Assembly: GCA_963828405.1 (NCBI GenBank)
Contig: CAWHEG010000031.1
Span: 1,054,001 to 1,118,000, forward strand
Reading direction: 5' to 3'
Length of the DNA stretch: 64,000 bases
DNA from: JANMJD01 sp963828405
GTDB lineage: Bacteria > Actinomycetota > Acidimicrobiia > Acidimicrobiales > Ilumatobacteraceae
The position numbers and the translations under genes are program-made. Positions 55,225-63,089 of the stretch are shown piece after piece. Under the pieces are notes generated by a model. The model was given only the letters and a program-made list of their open reading frames with translations. It had not been told where the DNA came from and did not search any database. Position 1 is the stretch's first letter, and each line of letters begins with the position of its first letter.

Positions 55225-56262
55225 TCAGGGCGTCGCCGTGGTCGCCGAGGCGATGGTCGTCGCCGGTTCGACGGGGACGTCGGCGAGGGCGCCGAAGGCG
55301 TCGGACGACCGGTCGGTGATCCGCCAGTCGCAGTCGGGGAACTCGGGGCCGTGGACGTCGTCGAAGTAGAGGACGCCGCGCAGCTGGCCCCATCCGGCGT
55401 TGGTCGGCAGCCGGGCCGCGTCGCGCAACCAGTCGGCCTTCCGATTCGGCCGGGCCGGGTCGTCGACGGAGCCGAGCTCGGCGATCCACAGCTCCTTGTC
55501 CGGATGGCCGAGGGCGAACCGGCGAGCCGGTTCGACGAGTTCGGCGGCGGACCGCCAACCCTCGCTGCGGCCCCGGCAGGTGAACCAGTTGAACGCGTCG
55601 ACGCCGATCGCGTCGACGACGTCGTCACCGGGGTACCAGGCCGTGGCGGCCTGGCGGTCGAGCGGGGGCACGGTGAACGATTGGTCCGTCATGATCCACA
55701 TCAGCCGGGCGTGGGGCCCGCCGCGCTCGCGGAGCAGCTCGGCGAAGCGACGCCAGGCGGCGACGTAGTCGGCGGTCGTCCCCGAGTCCACGTCGTCGAC
55801 GGTCTCGGGCTCGTGGTGGACCGTCACGTAGATCGGCCGGCCGAACCTGCGGATCCGCTCGGCCCAGGCGGCCAGCTCGTCGAACAACGGGTCGCCGTCG
55901 GATACAGCGGCCAGGTCGGCCCAGGCGATCCGGGTCCCGTCGGCACGGATCGGTTTGATCGACAGCACGATCAGCCGACGCTGCGATCTGAGGTACCGCT
56001 CGGTGTCGGCGGGGAAGCCGTCCTCCCACCGGCGGTAGACCCGCGCTGCGGTCATCGGCACACCGGTCCGGCGTTCGAGGCGTTCGACGCCCGTCGCGTA
56101 GGACTCGTCCACCTCCTGCGCAGCGACGTGGGCTCCCCACCAGAAGCGGGATTCCCAATCGCCAAAGTTCTCCTGCGCGCCCCCACAAGCGCCGACCGCC
56201 CCCACTGAGGCCACGGCCAGACACACCAGGGCGCGTTTCGACCGCCGGACGTGGGGAGACAC
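55225..56262 (-). CDS. GH26-like glycoside hydrolase lipoprotein
   Basis: 345 residues from GTG 56262. Signal and lipobox: RSKRALVCLAVASVGAVGAC-G. The mature domain has the layout of GH26-type (beta/alpha)8 hydrolases: an FWWGAHVAAQ start, a proposed acid/base Glu in VTVHHEPETVDD, GVDAFNWFTC, and a proposed nucleophile Glu in KELWIAELGSVDD. GH26 enzymes cleave beta-mannans and related glucans. The match here is at the level of motif order, so the substrate is uncertain. It is divergent from the polyprenyl synthase gene. Confidence 0.8.
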   Translation of the reverse strand: MSPHVRRSKRALVCLAVASVGAVGACGGAQENFGDWESRFWWGAHVAAQEVDESYATGVERLERRTGVPMTAARVYRRWEDGFPADTERYLRSQRRLIVLSIKPIRADGTRIAWADLAAVSDGDPLFDELAAWAERIRRFGRPIYVTVHHEPETVDDVDSGTTADYVAAWRRFAELLRERGGPHARLMWIMTDQSFTVPPLDRQAATAWYPGDDVVDAIGVDAFNWFTCRGRSEGWRSAAELVEPARRFALGHPDKELWIAELGSVDDPARPNRKADWLRDAARLPTNAGWGQLRGVLYFDDVHGPEFPDCDWRITDRSSDAFGALADVPVEPATTIASATTATP

Positions 56263-56351
56263 CTGGTCCAGTATCGCGCCCGTGGGATCGGATGCCGCAA
56301 CGGGTGCGGGACGAGTTCGTCCGGTGATTGACGACTGCGTAGCCTGGGCGG

Positions 56352-57335
56352 ATGGCCGCGGCATCTCCCCTGCTGAGTCTGGCATCGTCGCCGGCCGACC
56401 GGGTTCGGGTCGAGACGGCGCTGCGGGAGTCGGTCCGCACCCCCGATCCGTACATGACCGAACTGGCCGGCCACCTGCTCGTGGCCGGGGGCAAGCGGCT
56501 CCGACCGGTGATGGCGGTGGTCGCCGGTTTGGCCGACGGGCGCGAGGCCGTCGGCGACGACGTGGTGCTCGGCGGTGTGGCGTGCGAGCTCGTCCACGTG
56601 GGCTCGCTCTACCACGACGACGTGATGGACGAGGCCGAGACCCGGCGCGGGGTCGAGACGGTCAACGCCAAGTGGGGCAACCTCCAGGCCATCGTCGCCG
56701 GCGACTTCCTGTTGTCGAGGGCGTCGGAGATCGCCGCCTCGCTCGGTACCGAGGTGGCCGGTCTGCTCGCCAACACCATCGGCCGGCTGTGCTTCGGCCA
56801 GATCGGCGAAGTGCGCACCACCTACCAGGTCTCGCGGACGGAGGCGCAGTACCTGGCCTCGATCGAGGGCAAGACGGCGTCGCTGTACGGCACCTCGGCG
56901 CGCATCGGCGCCATCGTCGCCGGCCACCCGCGCGACTGGATCGACGCCCTGACCCGATTCGGCGACGCCTTCGGGATGGTCTTCCAGATCGTCGACGACG
57001 TGCTCGACCTGACGGCCACCGAGGCCGAACTGGGCAAGCCGGCCGGCCACGATATGGAGGAAGGCGTCTACACCCTGCCGGTCCTGCGCATGTTGGCCGC
57101 GGGCGGACCGGCGGCGGACGAGCTCGGCGCGCTGCTCGGGCGGCCGCTGTCGCCGGAGGAGCGCGACAAGGCGCTGGCCGTGGTGCGCGACGGTGACGGC
57201 ATCACCCAGGCCGTCGCCGTGGCCCAGGAGTACGCCGCGGCCGCTGTCGCGGCGTGCGCGATCCTGCCCGACAACGCCGCAACGGCGGCGCTGCGCGCCG
57301 CGCCGTCGGCCCTGTTGGGCTCGTTGCGGCGCTGA
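56352..57335 (+). CDS. Polyprenyl diphosphate synthase (trans, long-chain)
   Basis: 327 residues. The first aspartate-rich motif is YHDDVMDEAETRRG and the second is FQIVDDVLDLTA. GGKRLRP (diphosphate Lys/Arg) is in place, as is KTASLYGTSARIGA. The residues just before the first motif are small (V-G-S-L-Y-H), without a bulky stop at the -4/-5 positions, which favours long products such as the menaquinone side chain or a longer polyprenol. It is followed by a frameshifted hypothetical gene. Confidence 0.94.
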   Translation: MAAASPLLSLASSPADRVRVETALRESVRTPDPYMTELAGHLLVAGGKRLRPVMAVVAGLADGREAVGDDVVLGGVACELVHVGSLYHDDVMDEAETRRGVETVNAKWGNLQAIVAGDFLLSRASEIAASLGTEVAGLLANTIGRLCFGQIGEVRTTYQVSRTEAQYLASIEGKTASLYGTSARIGAIVAGHPRDWIDALTRFGDAFGMVFQIVDDVLDLTATEAELGKPAGHDMEEGVYTLPVLRMLAAGGPAADELGALLGRPLSPEERDKALAVVRDGDGITQAVAVAQEYAAAAVAACAILPDNAATAALRAAPSALLGSLRR

Positions 57336-57381
57336 GACCGGGGCCCGTCGGGCCCGGAACGGTCGACAACATGCGGACGCT

Positions 57382-58193
57382 ATGGTGCGCAGCGTGCTGC
57401 GCTCGCTCACTCGGTTGGTGGATCGGTTGCGCGGTGACGTCTACGACGAACGTCCCGTCGGCGGCGGATTCCACCTCTGGTGGCACGGGATCGGGGAGGG
57501 CGCGCCGATCACCGCTTGCGCCGTGACGTTGGAGGTGCTGCAGGCCCCCCGGGTCGACGACCTCTACTTCTGGGCGATGCAGGCGAGCTTCCTCGACGGC
57601 TCGGGGACCACCCACGGCGCGGCGCACACCGGTCTGCAGTGGAACCGTCGCCACCCCGGATTCCGGGCCGTGAACTGGGGTGGCTACGGCCAGGCTGCCG
57701 ACGTCACCTCGATCCTCGAGGGCTCCGAGTCCGAACTGGCATCCACCCCCGGGGATCGCAACACCCGCGACTACCCGTGGCGGGTGGGCGCGCCCTACCG
57801 GCTGGCCGTTGCCCGTTCCGAACGGGGATGGACCGGCTCGATCACCGATGTCGAGCGGGCCTCGACGGTGCTCATCCGCGAGCTGTTCGCCGGCGGCGAC
57901 CGTCTCGGCGGGTTCGTCGTGTGGAGCGAGCTCTTCTGCCCGGGGCGCGCCCGCGGGCGGTCGTGCGCTGGTCGGACCCCCAGGTCACCAGGGCCTCGGG
58001 CGAGATCGACCGGCCGACAGGGATGACGGCGACCTACCCGGGTGGGATCGAGTGGCGGAGGCTCGACGCCTCGGTCGACGAGGTCGGGGTCGTGCAGGCC
58101 ACCGACACCCGGCGCCGCACCGCTCATCAGACGTTGCTCCCGTTGGCCCGACACGCAGGCGCCCCCGGCGAGGCCGGGCCGGCCGAGATGTGA
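57382..58193 (+). pseudogene. Hypothetical gene with a frameshift near 57945
   Basis: ATG 57382 begins MVRSVLRSLTRLVDRLRGDV and reads through GFHLWWHGIGEG, HTGLQWNRRHPGFRAVNWGG and GWTGSITDVERAST to VVWSELFC. Two G runs there (GGGG and GGG) each look one base too long, and the sensible frame resumes as VVRWSDPQVTRASGEIDRPT. That frame goes on through GGIEWRRLDAS to the stop at 58191-58193. Product would be about 270 residues of unknown family; no catalytic motif is recognised. The double +1 pattern suggests homopolymer length errors rather than decay. Confidence 0.65.
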
Positions 58194-58213
58194 AAGATCC
58201 CCGATCGTCGGGA

Positions 58214-59164
58214 TCAACCCCGGATCAGTGCGTCGGCGGCCGCCAGGCCACTGAGGGCGGCGCCCTCGATGCGCGGCCCGGCGAACGCGTCGCCGGCGAG
58301 GAGCAGGGTTGGCGAGGCCGGGTCGTGCCAGCACGGCTCGGGCCACGGGGTCCGCGGGGTGGCGAAGCGCCACTTCTTCACCTGCGCCTCGACGATCCGG
58401 GCCCGGCCGAGCCAGGGCTCGGCGAGGGCGCGCAGCGCGGCGTCGATCGCCGCCGTCCGGTCGAGCCAGTGCTCCTCGCTCCAGCGGGCGTTGGCATGGA
58501 AGGTGATCGCCGGAACCTGCGAGATCCCCTTCGCCGCGTTGTCGGCGATGAAGCCGAACGTGTCGTCGGGGTGCTGCAGGCCCCCGGGGAGCGGAACGCT
58601 GCCCGGCCGGTCGAGCACCGTCAGCAGGGCGATCGTGCGGTCGTACTCCATCGCCACGAGCTCCTCGGGCACGGTGACCCCGCTGGAGACGAGCAGGGCG
58701 AACGCCTGGGGCACCGGCGTCGTGACGATCGCCGCGTCGACCTCGATCACCGAGGCGTCGTCGAGCACGATCGACCAGTCCCGGACGGCGCCACGGCCGA
58801 CGGCGAAGGCCATCGACCCGCAGCGGACGTCGAGTCCGACGGCGAGATGCTTGGCCAGCGCGTTCATCCCCTGCGGGCAGGCGTAGCGGGCGAAGCCGTC
58901 GGCTGCCGCCTGGTCGAAGCCGCGGCACCACTCGGTGACGACACCGGCGTCGAGCCACTGCCCGACATGGCCGGCGAAGCGATCGGTACGGACGGTGAAG
59001 AACTGCGCCCCGTGGTCGAGGCGTGCCCCGCCGATCCGCCGCGTCGCCAGCCGGCCGCCCGGCGATCGCCCCTTGTCGACCAGCACCACGCCATGCCCGG
59101 CCTCGGCCAACGCTCCTGCGGCCATCAACCCCGCGATCCCCGCACCGATGATTCCGACCTGCAT
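58214..59164 (-). CDS. FAD-dependent oxidoreductase (renalase-like amine oxidase fold)
   Basis: 316 residues. FAD dinucleotide motif: VGIIGAGIAGLMAAGALAEA. The motif KGRSPGGRLATRRIGGARLD and HGAQFFTVRT are the renalase/NAD(P)-binding-Rossmann signature. A C-terminal GDAFAGPRIEGAALSG is the second FAD contact. Bacterial renalases oxidise wrongly reduced NAD(P)H isomers (2- and 6-dihydro forms); other members are uncharacterised. It is convergent with the gene above and divergent from the next sigma-factor gene. Confidence 0.9.
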   Translation of the reverse strand: MQVGIIGAGIAGLMAAGALAEAGHGVVLVDKGRSPGGRLATRRIGGARLDHGAQFFTVRTDRFAGHVGQWLDAGVVTEWCRGFDQAAADGFARYACPQGMNALAKHLAVGLDVRCGSMAFAVGRGAVRDWSIVLDDASVIEVDAAIVTTPVPQAFALLVSSGVTVPEELVAMEYDRTIALLTVLDRPGSVPLPGGLQHPDDTFGFIADNAAKGISQVPAITFHANARWSEEHWLDRTAAIDAALRALAEPWLGRARIVEAQVKKWRFATPRTPWPEPCWHDPASPTLLLAGDAFAGPRIEGAALSGLAAADALIRG

Positions 59165-59250
59165 GGCACGATCCTGCCCGGGCCTCGGGCATCGCGACCC
59201 ATCAGGCGGGCCGCGACTAGCCTGACGGGCGAGGCGTCCCCAGAGGCATC

Positions 59251-59787
59251 GTGACCGACATCCACTCCGAGGCGGACGTGTCCGCGACCATCGTCGCTCC
59301 CTCGCTGGAGCAGGCGGTGCTGGAGCTCGGCCCGTCGATCTACCGCGTCGCCCTGTCGATCCTGCGCGACCCGCCCCTCGCCGAGGACGCCGTGCAGGAG
59401 ACGCTCATCCGGGTCTGGACGAACCTCGACCGCTTCCGCGGCGATGCCCCGTTCCGGGTCTGGGTGCTGCGGATCGCCCACAACGTGGCCGTGTCGATGG
59501 GCCGCAAGCGCCGTGACAGGGCGGTCGACCCCCACGACCTCGGCGAGGTGAGGGCGACGGGCGCCGCGCCCGAACGCACGGCCGAGGGCAGGGCGATGGT
59601 CGGCGAATTGTGGGACGCCCTGGATCAGCTCGATCCCCTCAGCCGGGCGATCGTCGTGCTCAGGGAGGTCGAGCTGTTCACCTACGAAGACATCTCCGCG
59701 GCGTTGGACATCCCCCTGGCCACGGTCAAGACGAGGTTGTTCCGGGCCCGGCGATCGTTGGCCAGCAAGCTGGAGACGTGGCGATGA
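59251..59787 (+). CDS. ECF-type RNA polymerase sigma factor
   Basis: 178 residues from GTG 59251. Region 2: SIYRVALSILRDPPLAEDAVQETLIRVW; region 4: LDQLDPLSRAIVVLREVELFTYEDISAALDIPLATVKTRLFRARRSL. It is coupled by ATGA overlaps to a small soluble protein (59784) and then to an MscS-like membrane protein (60086), suggesting a membrane-stress or envelope-related regulon. Confidence 0.93.
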   Translation: MTDIHSEADVSATIVAPSLEQAVLELGPSIYRVALSILRDPPLAEDAVQETLIRVWTNLDRFRGDAPFRVWVLRIAHNVAVSMGRKRRDRAVDPHDLGEVRATGAAPERTAEGRAMVGELWDALDQLDPLSRAIVVLREVELFTYEDISAALDIPLATVKTRLFRARRSLASKLETWR

Positions 59788-60089
59788 GCCGGCATCCGCC
59801 CACCGACCGCCAGCTGTTGGCGTGGCTCGACCGCAACCCGGCGCGCCTCGAGCGCCATCTCGAGGCCTTCCCCGAGGACACGGGGCGCGTCGAGCAGCTC
59901 ACCGCGGCGCCATCGCTCGGTGCGCATCTGAACGAGGCGCTGCGCCCGCCCGCCGATCTGGCCGACCGCATCGCCTCGTGGGGGCAGGGGGATGCCTCGC
60001 GACGCGACGCCACCGAGCTGATCGTCGAGCTGTTCGGCACCGCCTGGCGAACCGCCGCCGTGTTGTTCACCGACGAGGAGACCTCATGA
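59784..60089 (+). CDS. Small putative anti-sigma factor with a degenerate zinc-anti-sigma motif
   Basis: 101 residues, soluble, no transmembrane helix. RHLEAFPEDTGRVEQL aligns with the anti-sigma zinc motif H-x3-C-x2-C, but the two Cys positions hold Phe and Asp. The His is kept. The protein has no Cys at all, so it cannot use this zinc site. ATG 59784 overlaps the sigma stop, and its own stop overlaps the next start (60086-60089). It probably binds the sigma factor without zinc. Confidence 0.7.
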   Translation: MSRHPPTDRQLLAWLDRNPARLERHLEAFPEDTGRVEQLTAAPSLGAHLNEALRPPADLADRIASWGQGDASRRDATELIVELFGTAWRTAAVLFTDEETS

Positions 60090-60826
60090 ACCACTGGATC
60101 TCAGCCGCCATCGCCGTCGCCGCCGGATTCGTGCTCGGGTCGCTCGTCGGTCGCGTCGTCCGGCGGCAGCTGGGCGCGGCGAAGCGCTCCGAGGCGCTCC
60201 GCCAGATCGCCCCGGCGGCGGCGAGCTTCGTGATGGCGGTGCTCGTGGCGATCGGCCTGGTCGTCGCCGTCGGCCTGGTCAACCCCGACTCGCTCGATTC
60301 CACCCCGCAGGCCCTGGTCGACTACCTGCCCAAGGCGCTCGTCGCCGGGCTGACGCTGCTCGTCGGCCAGATGGCGGCGACGCTGGCCGCTGTCGGGGTT
60401 CGTTCGGCGATGCTGCGGGCCACGGGTGAGGCCCGCTCGGGACCACCCCGACTGGTCAGGCTGGTGATCATCAGCGCCGCCGCGATCCTGGCGGTGAGCC
60501 AACTCGGCGTCGACACCACCATCGTCAACCTCGCCGCGGCGGCGCTGCTGTTCAGCGTCGGGGCGATCGCCACCCTGCTGATCGGCCTCGGGGGGCTCGA
60601 CGTGGCGCGCAACGTGGCGGCCGGCCGGTACGTGCGGCGCATCCTGCCGGTCGGCTGCGAGGTCGAGAGCGAGGCGGTGTCCGGTGTCGTCGTCGCTGTG
60701 CATCCGGCCACGGTCGAGGTGAGCCAGGACGGCGGTGTCGTCGTGCACGTCCCCCACACCCTCGTGCTGGCCGGCGCGATCAGGGTGCGCCAGCAGCGCC
60801 CGGCGGCTCCGCAGTCCCCCGCCTGA
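60086..60826 (+). CDS. MscS-like integral membrane protein
   Basis: 246 residues. Four to five hydrophobic helices: ISAAIAVAAGFVLGSLVGRV, AAASFVMAVLVAIGLVVAVG, a LPKALVAGLTLLVGQM helix, and the Gly/Ala-rich pore-like LLFSVGAIATLLIGLGGLDV. A short beta domain (ILPVGCEVESEAVSGVVVAV, ending VHVPHTLVLAG) follows, like the middle beta domain of MscS. No large C-terminal cage is present. It is the third gene of the sigma operon. It may be the membrane sensor, a tension-gated channel, or the regulated target. Confidence 0.8.
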   Translation: MNHWISAAIAVAAGFVLGSLVGRVVRRQLGAAKRSEALRQIAPAAASFVMAVLVAIGLVVAVGLVNPDSLDSTPQALVDYLPKALVAGLTLLVGQMAATLAAVGVRSAMLRATGEARSGPPRLVRLVIISAAAILAVSQLGVDTTIVNLAAAALLFSVGAIATLLIGLGGLDVARNVAAGRYVRRILPVGCEVESEAVSGVVVAVHPATVEVSQDGGVVVHVPHTLVLAGAIRVRQQRPAAPQSPA

Positions 60827-60854
60827 GCGTGCATTGCCCGAACGGCGCAAGGCT

Positions 60855-60895
60855 CCTCGGCTCCGGCCCGGCGGGGGCACGGGCCGGAGCCGAGG
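60855..60895 (+). terminator. Strong 15-bp hairpin after the sigma-MscS operon
   Basis: CCTCGGCTCCGGCCC (60855-60869) and its exact complement (60881-60895) flank an 11-nt loop. It lies 29 bp after the MscS-like stop. There is no T-run, so termination may be hairpin-based without a U-tail, as is frequent in actinobacteria. Confidence 0.6.
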
Positions 60896-61227
60896 TGGCC
60901 CATGTCATGGACCGCCCTCCGGTCGGTGCCCCGGAGAACGGTCCCAGCCAGACCTGACACTGATGCGGGCAGTGTCAGGTCGGCGGAGACGGCGAGCGCC
61001 TCCACGAAACCAGACGCCGCCCGCCCCGGAAAGTCGCGGCGCTGCACGGAAGGTTCGGACCCGGTCGGGCCGGCGACGCCGCAGGTCCGCGGACGACGTC
61101 GCCGTCGAGGCGGTCCCACCACGGTCGCGCGGGCTGTACTCCGTGCGTTAACACGAGCGACACATCGTCGAGACGGTGCCTGCTTAGGTTGTGCCGGTCC
61201 CGACGTGGGCGACTAGAGGAGGTACTC
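60896..61227. other. Leader and promoter region of amt-glnK
   Basis: About 330 bp without a gene. It holds a 12-bp inverted repeat (60951-60981), and a stretch with GTTAAC and GACAC near 61147-61163 that loosely recalls GlnR half-sites. A possible -10 box TAGGTT is at 61185-61190. A strong ribosome-binding site GAGGAGG is at 61216-61222, 5 nt before the amt GTG. The GlnR resemblance is weak and unproven. Confidence 0.5.
60951..60981. promoter_or_regulatory. 12-bp perfect inverted repeat upstream of amt
   Basis: GACCTGACACTG (60951-60962) and CAGTGTCAGGTC (60970-60981) are separated by 7 nt. It is about 250 bp before the amt start. It could be a regulator binding site or an RNA hairpin. The motif does not match the published AmtR or GlnR consensus as far as I can tell. 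Confidence 0.5.
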
Positions 61228-62694
61228 GTGGACGTATCGACGTTGAGATCGCGTTTGCACGACAGGGAAAGACAGCGGTTCTTCGTCACGTTCCTCGGCG
61301 GGAAGCTCGTCGGCATCGCCGCCGCCTTCGCGCTGATCATGTGGCCCGTGAAGTGGCTGATCGGCGGTGTCGCCCACGCCGTGCTCCCCCAGCAGGACGT
61401 GGCGATCCAGGATGTGGTCAACGGCACGAACACGGCATGGGTGCTCCTCGCCGCCTTCCTCGTCTTCTTCATGCAGGCCGGCTTCATGATGCTCGAGGCA
61501 GGGTTCGCCCGGACCCGGGAGGTCGTCAACATCCTCCAGGAGTGCATCGTCGACACCTGCCTGTGCGCGCTGCTGTTCTGGGCCTTCGGGTTCGCCTTCA
61601 TGTTCGGAGCGGGCAACGGCTTCATCGGCCACCAGTACTTCTTCCTCAACGGCGCGGAAGCGACGTACTCCTACAACGGCACCTTCGACACCGGGATCGC
61701 CTTCATGGCCTTCTGGCTCTTCCAGTTCGCCTTCGCCGACACCTGCTCGACGATCACCTCCGGGGCGATGGTCGGCCGTACGGGCTTCAAGGGCGATCTG
61801 CTCTACAGCCTCGGCGTGAGCGGTTTCATCTACCCGATCATCGGCCACTGGGTCTGGGGGCCGGGCGGCTGGTTGCAGACCGAGCGCAACGGCGTCTGGC
61901 TGCGGGACTTCGCCGGTTCGACGGTGGTCCACACGATGGGCGGGATGATTGCCCTCGCCGGCGCCATCGTCCTCGGGCCCCGGCTCGGCCGCAAGTTCAA
62001 GCGTGACGGAGGTGGCCTGCCGCCGGGCCACGACATGACCGTTGCCGCCATCGGCGGGGTCATCCTGTGGTTCGGCTGGTACGGGTTCAACCCGGGGAGC
62101 ACGCTCTCGGCGATCGATATCGCCGGGATCGGACGTGTGGCGACCAACACCACCCTTGCCGCTGCCGCCGGCGGTCTGACGGCGATGTCGGTGATCTACC
62201 GGCGGGTCCGCAAGTGGGACATGGGCATCACGATCAACGGTTTCCTCGGCGGGCTCGTGGCGATCACGGCGCCGTGCTACTGGGTCAACTCGACCGGGGC
62301 GATCATCATCGGTGCCGTCGCCGGACCGATCGTCGTGTACGGCATCGACCTCATCGAGCATCTCCGCATCGACGACCCGATCGGCGCCGTCGCCGTCCAC
62401 GGCATCACCGGGATCTGGGGGACGTGGTGCGTCGGGTTGTTCTCGACCGGCCAGTTCGGCGTGCCCAAGGGCCTGCTGTGGGGTGGCGGCGGCAGCCAGT
62501 TCGTCGCCCAGGTGTGGGGCAACGCCGTCGTCGCCGTCGTCTCCTTCGGGGTCGGCTACGCACTGATGCGGGCCGTCAAGCTCACCGGCACCCTGCGGGT
62601 GTCCGAGGCCGGGGAACTCGAAGGCATCGACATCCATGAACACGGTGCCCCGGCCTACCATCCAGAGGCCGCCTACATGGGTAAGGGATTCTGA
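61228..62694 (+). CDS. amt: Ammonium transporter (Amt/Rh family)
   Basis: 488 residues from GTG 61228, with GAGGAGG 5 nt upstream. The conserved Amt helices are present: TAWVLLAAFLVFFMQAGFMM, LLFWAFGFAFMFG, FQFAFADTCSTITSGAMVGR. The twin pore His are in STVVHTMGGM and AVHGITGIWGTW. An N-terminal extra helix (FFVTFLGGKLVGIAAAFALI) precedes the usual first helix. It imports ammonium. It is followed 2 bp later by glnK, whose product blocks the channel when nitrogen is plentiful. Confidence 0.97.
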   Translation: MDVSTLRSRLHDRERQRFFVTFLGGKLVGIAAAFALIMWPVKWLIGGVAHAVLPQQDVAIQDVVNGTNTAWVLLAAFLVFFMQAGFMMLEAGFARTREVVNILQECIVDTCLCALLFWAFGFAFMFGAGNGFIGHQYFFLNGAEATYSYNGTFDTGIAFMAFWLFQFAFADTCSTITSGAMVGRTGFKGDLLYSLGVSGFIYPIIGHWVWGPGGWLQTERNGVWLRDFAGSTVVHTMGGMIALAGAIVLGPRLGRKFKRDGGGLPPGHDMTVAAIGGVILWFGWYGFNPGSTLSAIDIAGIGRVATNTTLAAAAGGLTAMSVIYRRVRKWDMGITINGFLGGLVAITAPCYWVNSTGAIIIGAVAGPIVVYGIDLIEHLRIDDPIGAVAVHGITGIWGTWCVGLFSTGQFGVPKGLLWGGGGSQFVAQVWGNAVVAVVSFGVGYALMRAVKLTGTLRVSEAGELEGIDIHEHGAPAYHPEAAYMGKGF

Positions 62695-62696
62695 TC

Positions 62697-63038
62697 ATGC
62701 TCGACCTCATCACCGCCGTCATCAAGCCGCACAAGGTCAACGACGTCAAGGATGCGCTCCTCGCCCACGGCGTCGAGGGGATGACGATCACCGAGGTGCG
62801 CGGCTTCGGCCGCCAGCGGGGCAAGACCGAGAACTTCCGGGGCTCGGAGTACACCATCGACTTCCTTCCCAAGGTCAAGGTGGAGGTGATCGTCACCACC
62901 GAGTCGGCCGATGCGGTGATGGGCGTGATCGCCGCCGCGGCGAAGACCGGCCAGATCGGGGACGGCAAGATCTGGAGGCACGGCCTGGATGCGCTGCTCC
63001 GGGTCCGGACCGGAGAGATGGGCGCCGAAGCCGTGTGA
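62697..63038 (+). CDS. glnK: Nitrogen regulatory protein P-II (GlnK)
   Basis: 113 residues, the standard PII length. LITAVIKPHKVNDVKDALLA opens the first ferredoxin-like repeat. The T-loop FRGSEYTIDFLPKVKVEV contains the Tyr (RGSEY) that is uridylylated or adenylylated by GlnD-type enzymes. KIWRHGLDALLRVRTGEMG is the second signature. ATG 62697 has AAGGGA 8 nt upstream. The gene is paired with amt, so it is GlnK rather than the glnA-linked GlnB. The convergent gene encodes GlnD, its presumed modifying enzyme. Confidence 0.97.
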   Translation: MLDLITAVIKPHKVNDVKDALLAHGVEGMTITEVRGFGRQRGKTENFRGSEYTIDFLPKVKVEVIVTTESADAVMGVIAAAAKTGQIGDGKIWRHGLDALLRVRTGEMGAEAV

Positions 63039-63050
63039 CGGGCAGGCATC

Positions 63051-63089
63051 GTGTGATGGCCCCCGGGTTCGTCCCGGGGACCATCACAC
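63051..63089. terminator. Bidirectional terminator hairpin between glnK and glnD
   Basis: Arms at 63051-63067 and 63073-63089 pair over 17 positions with a single mismatch and a TTCGT loop. The stem starts 12 bp after the glnK stop and includes the end of glnD, so it can serve both convergent genes. Confidence 0.75.
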
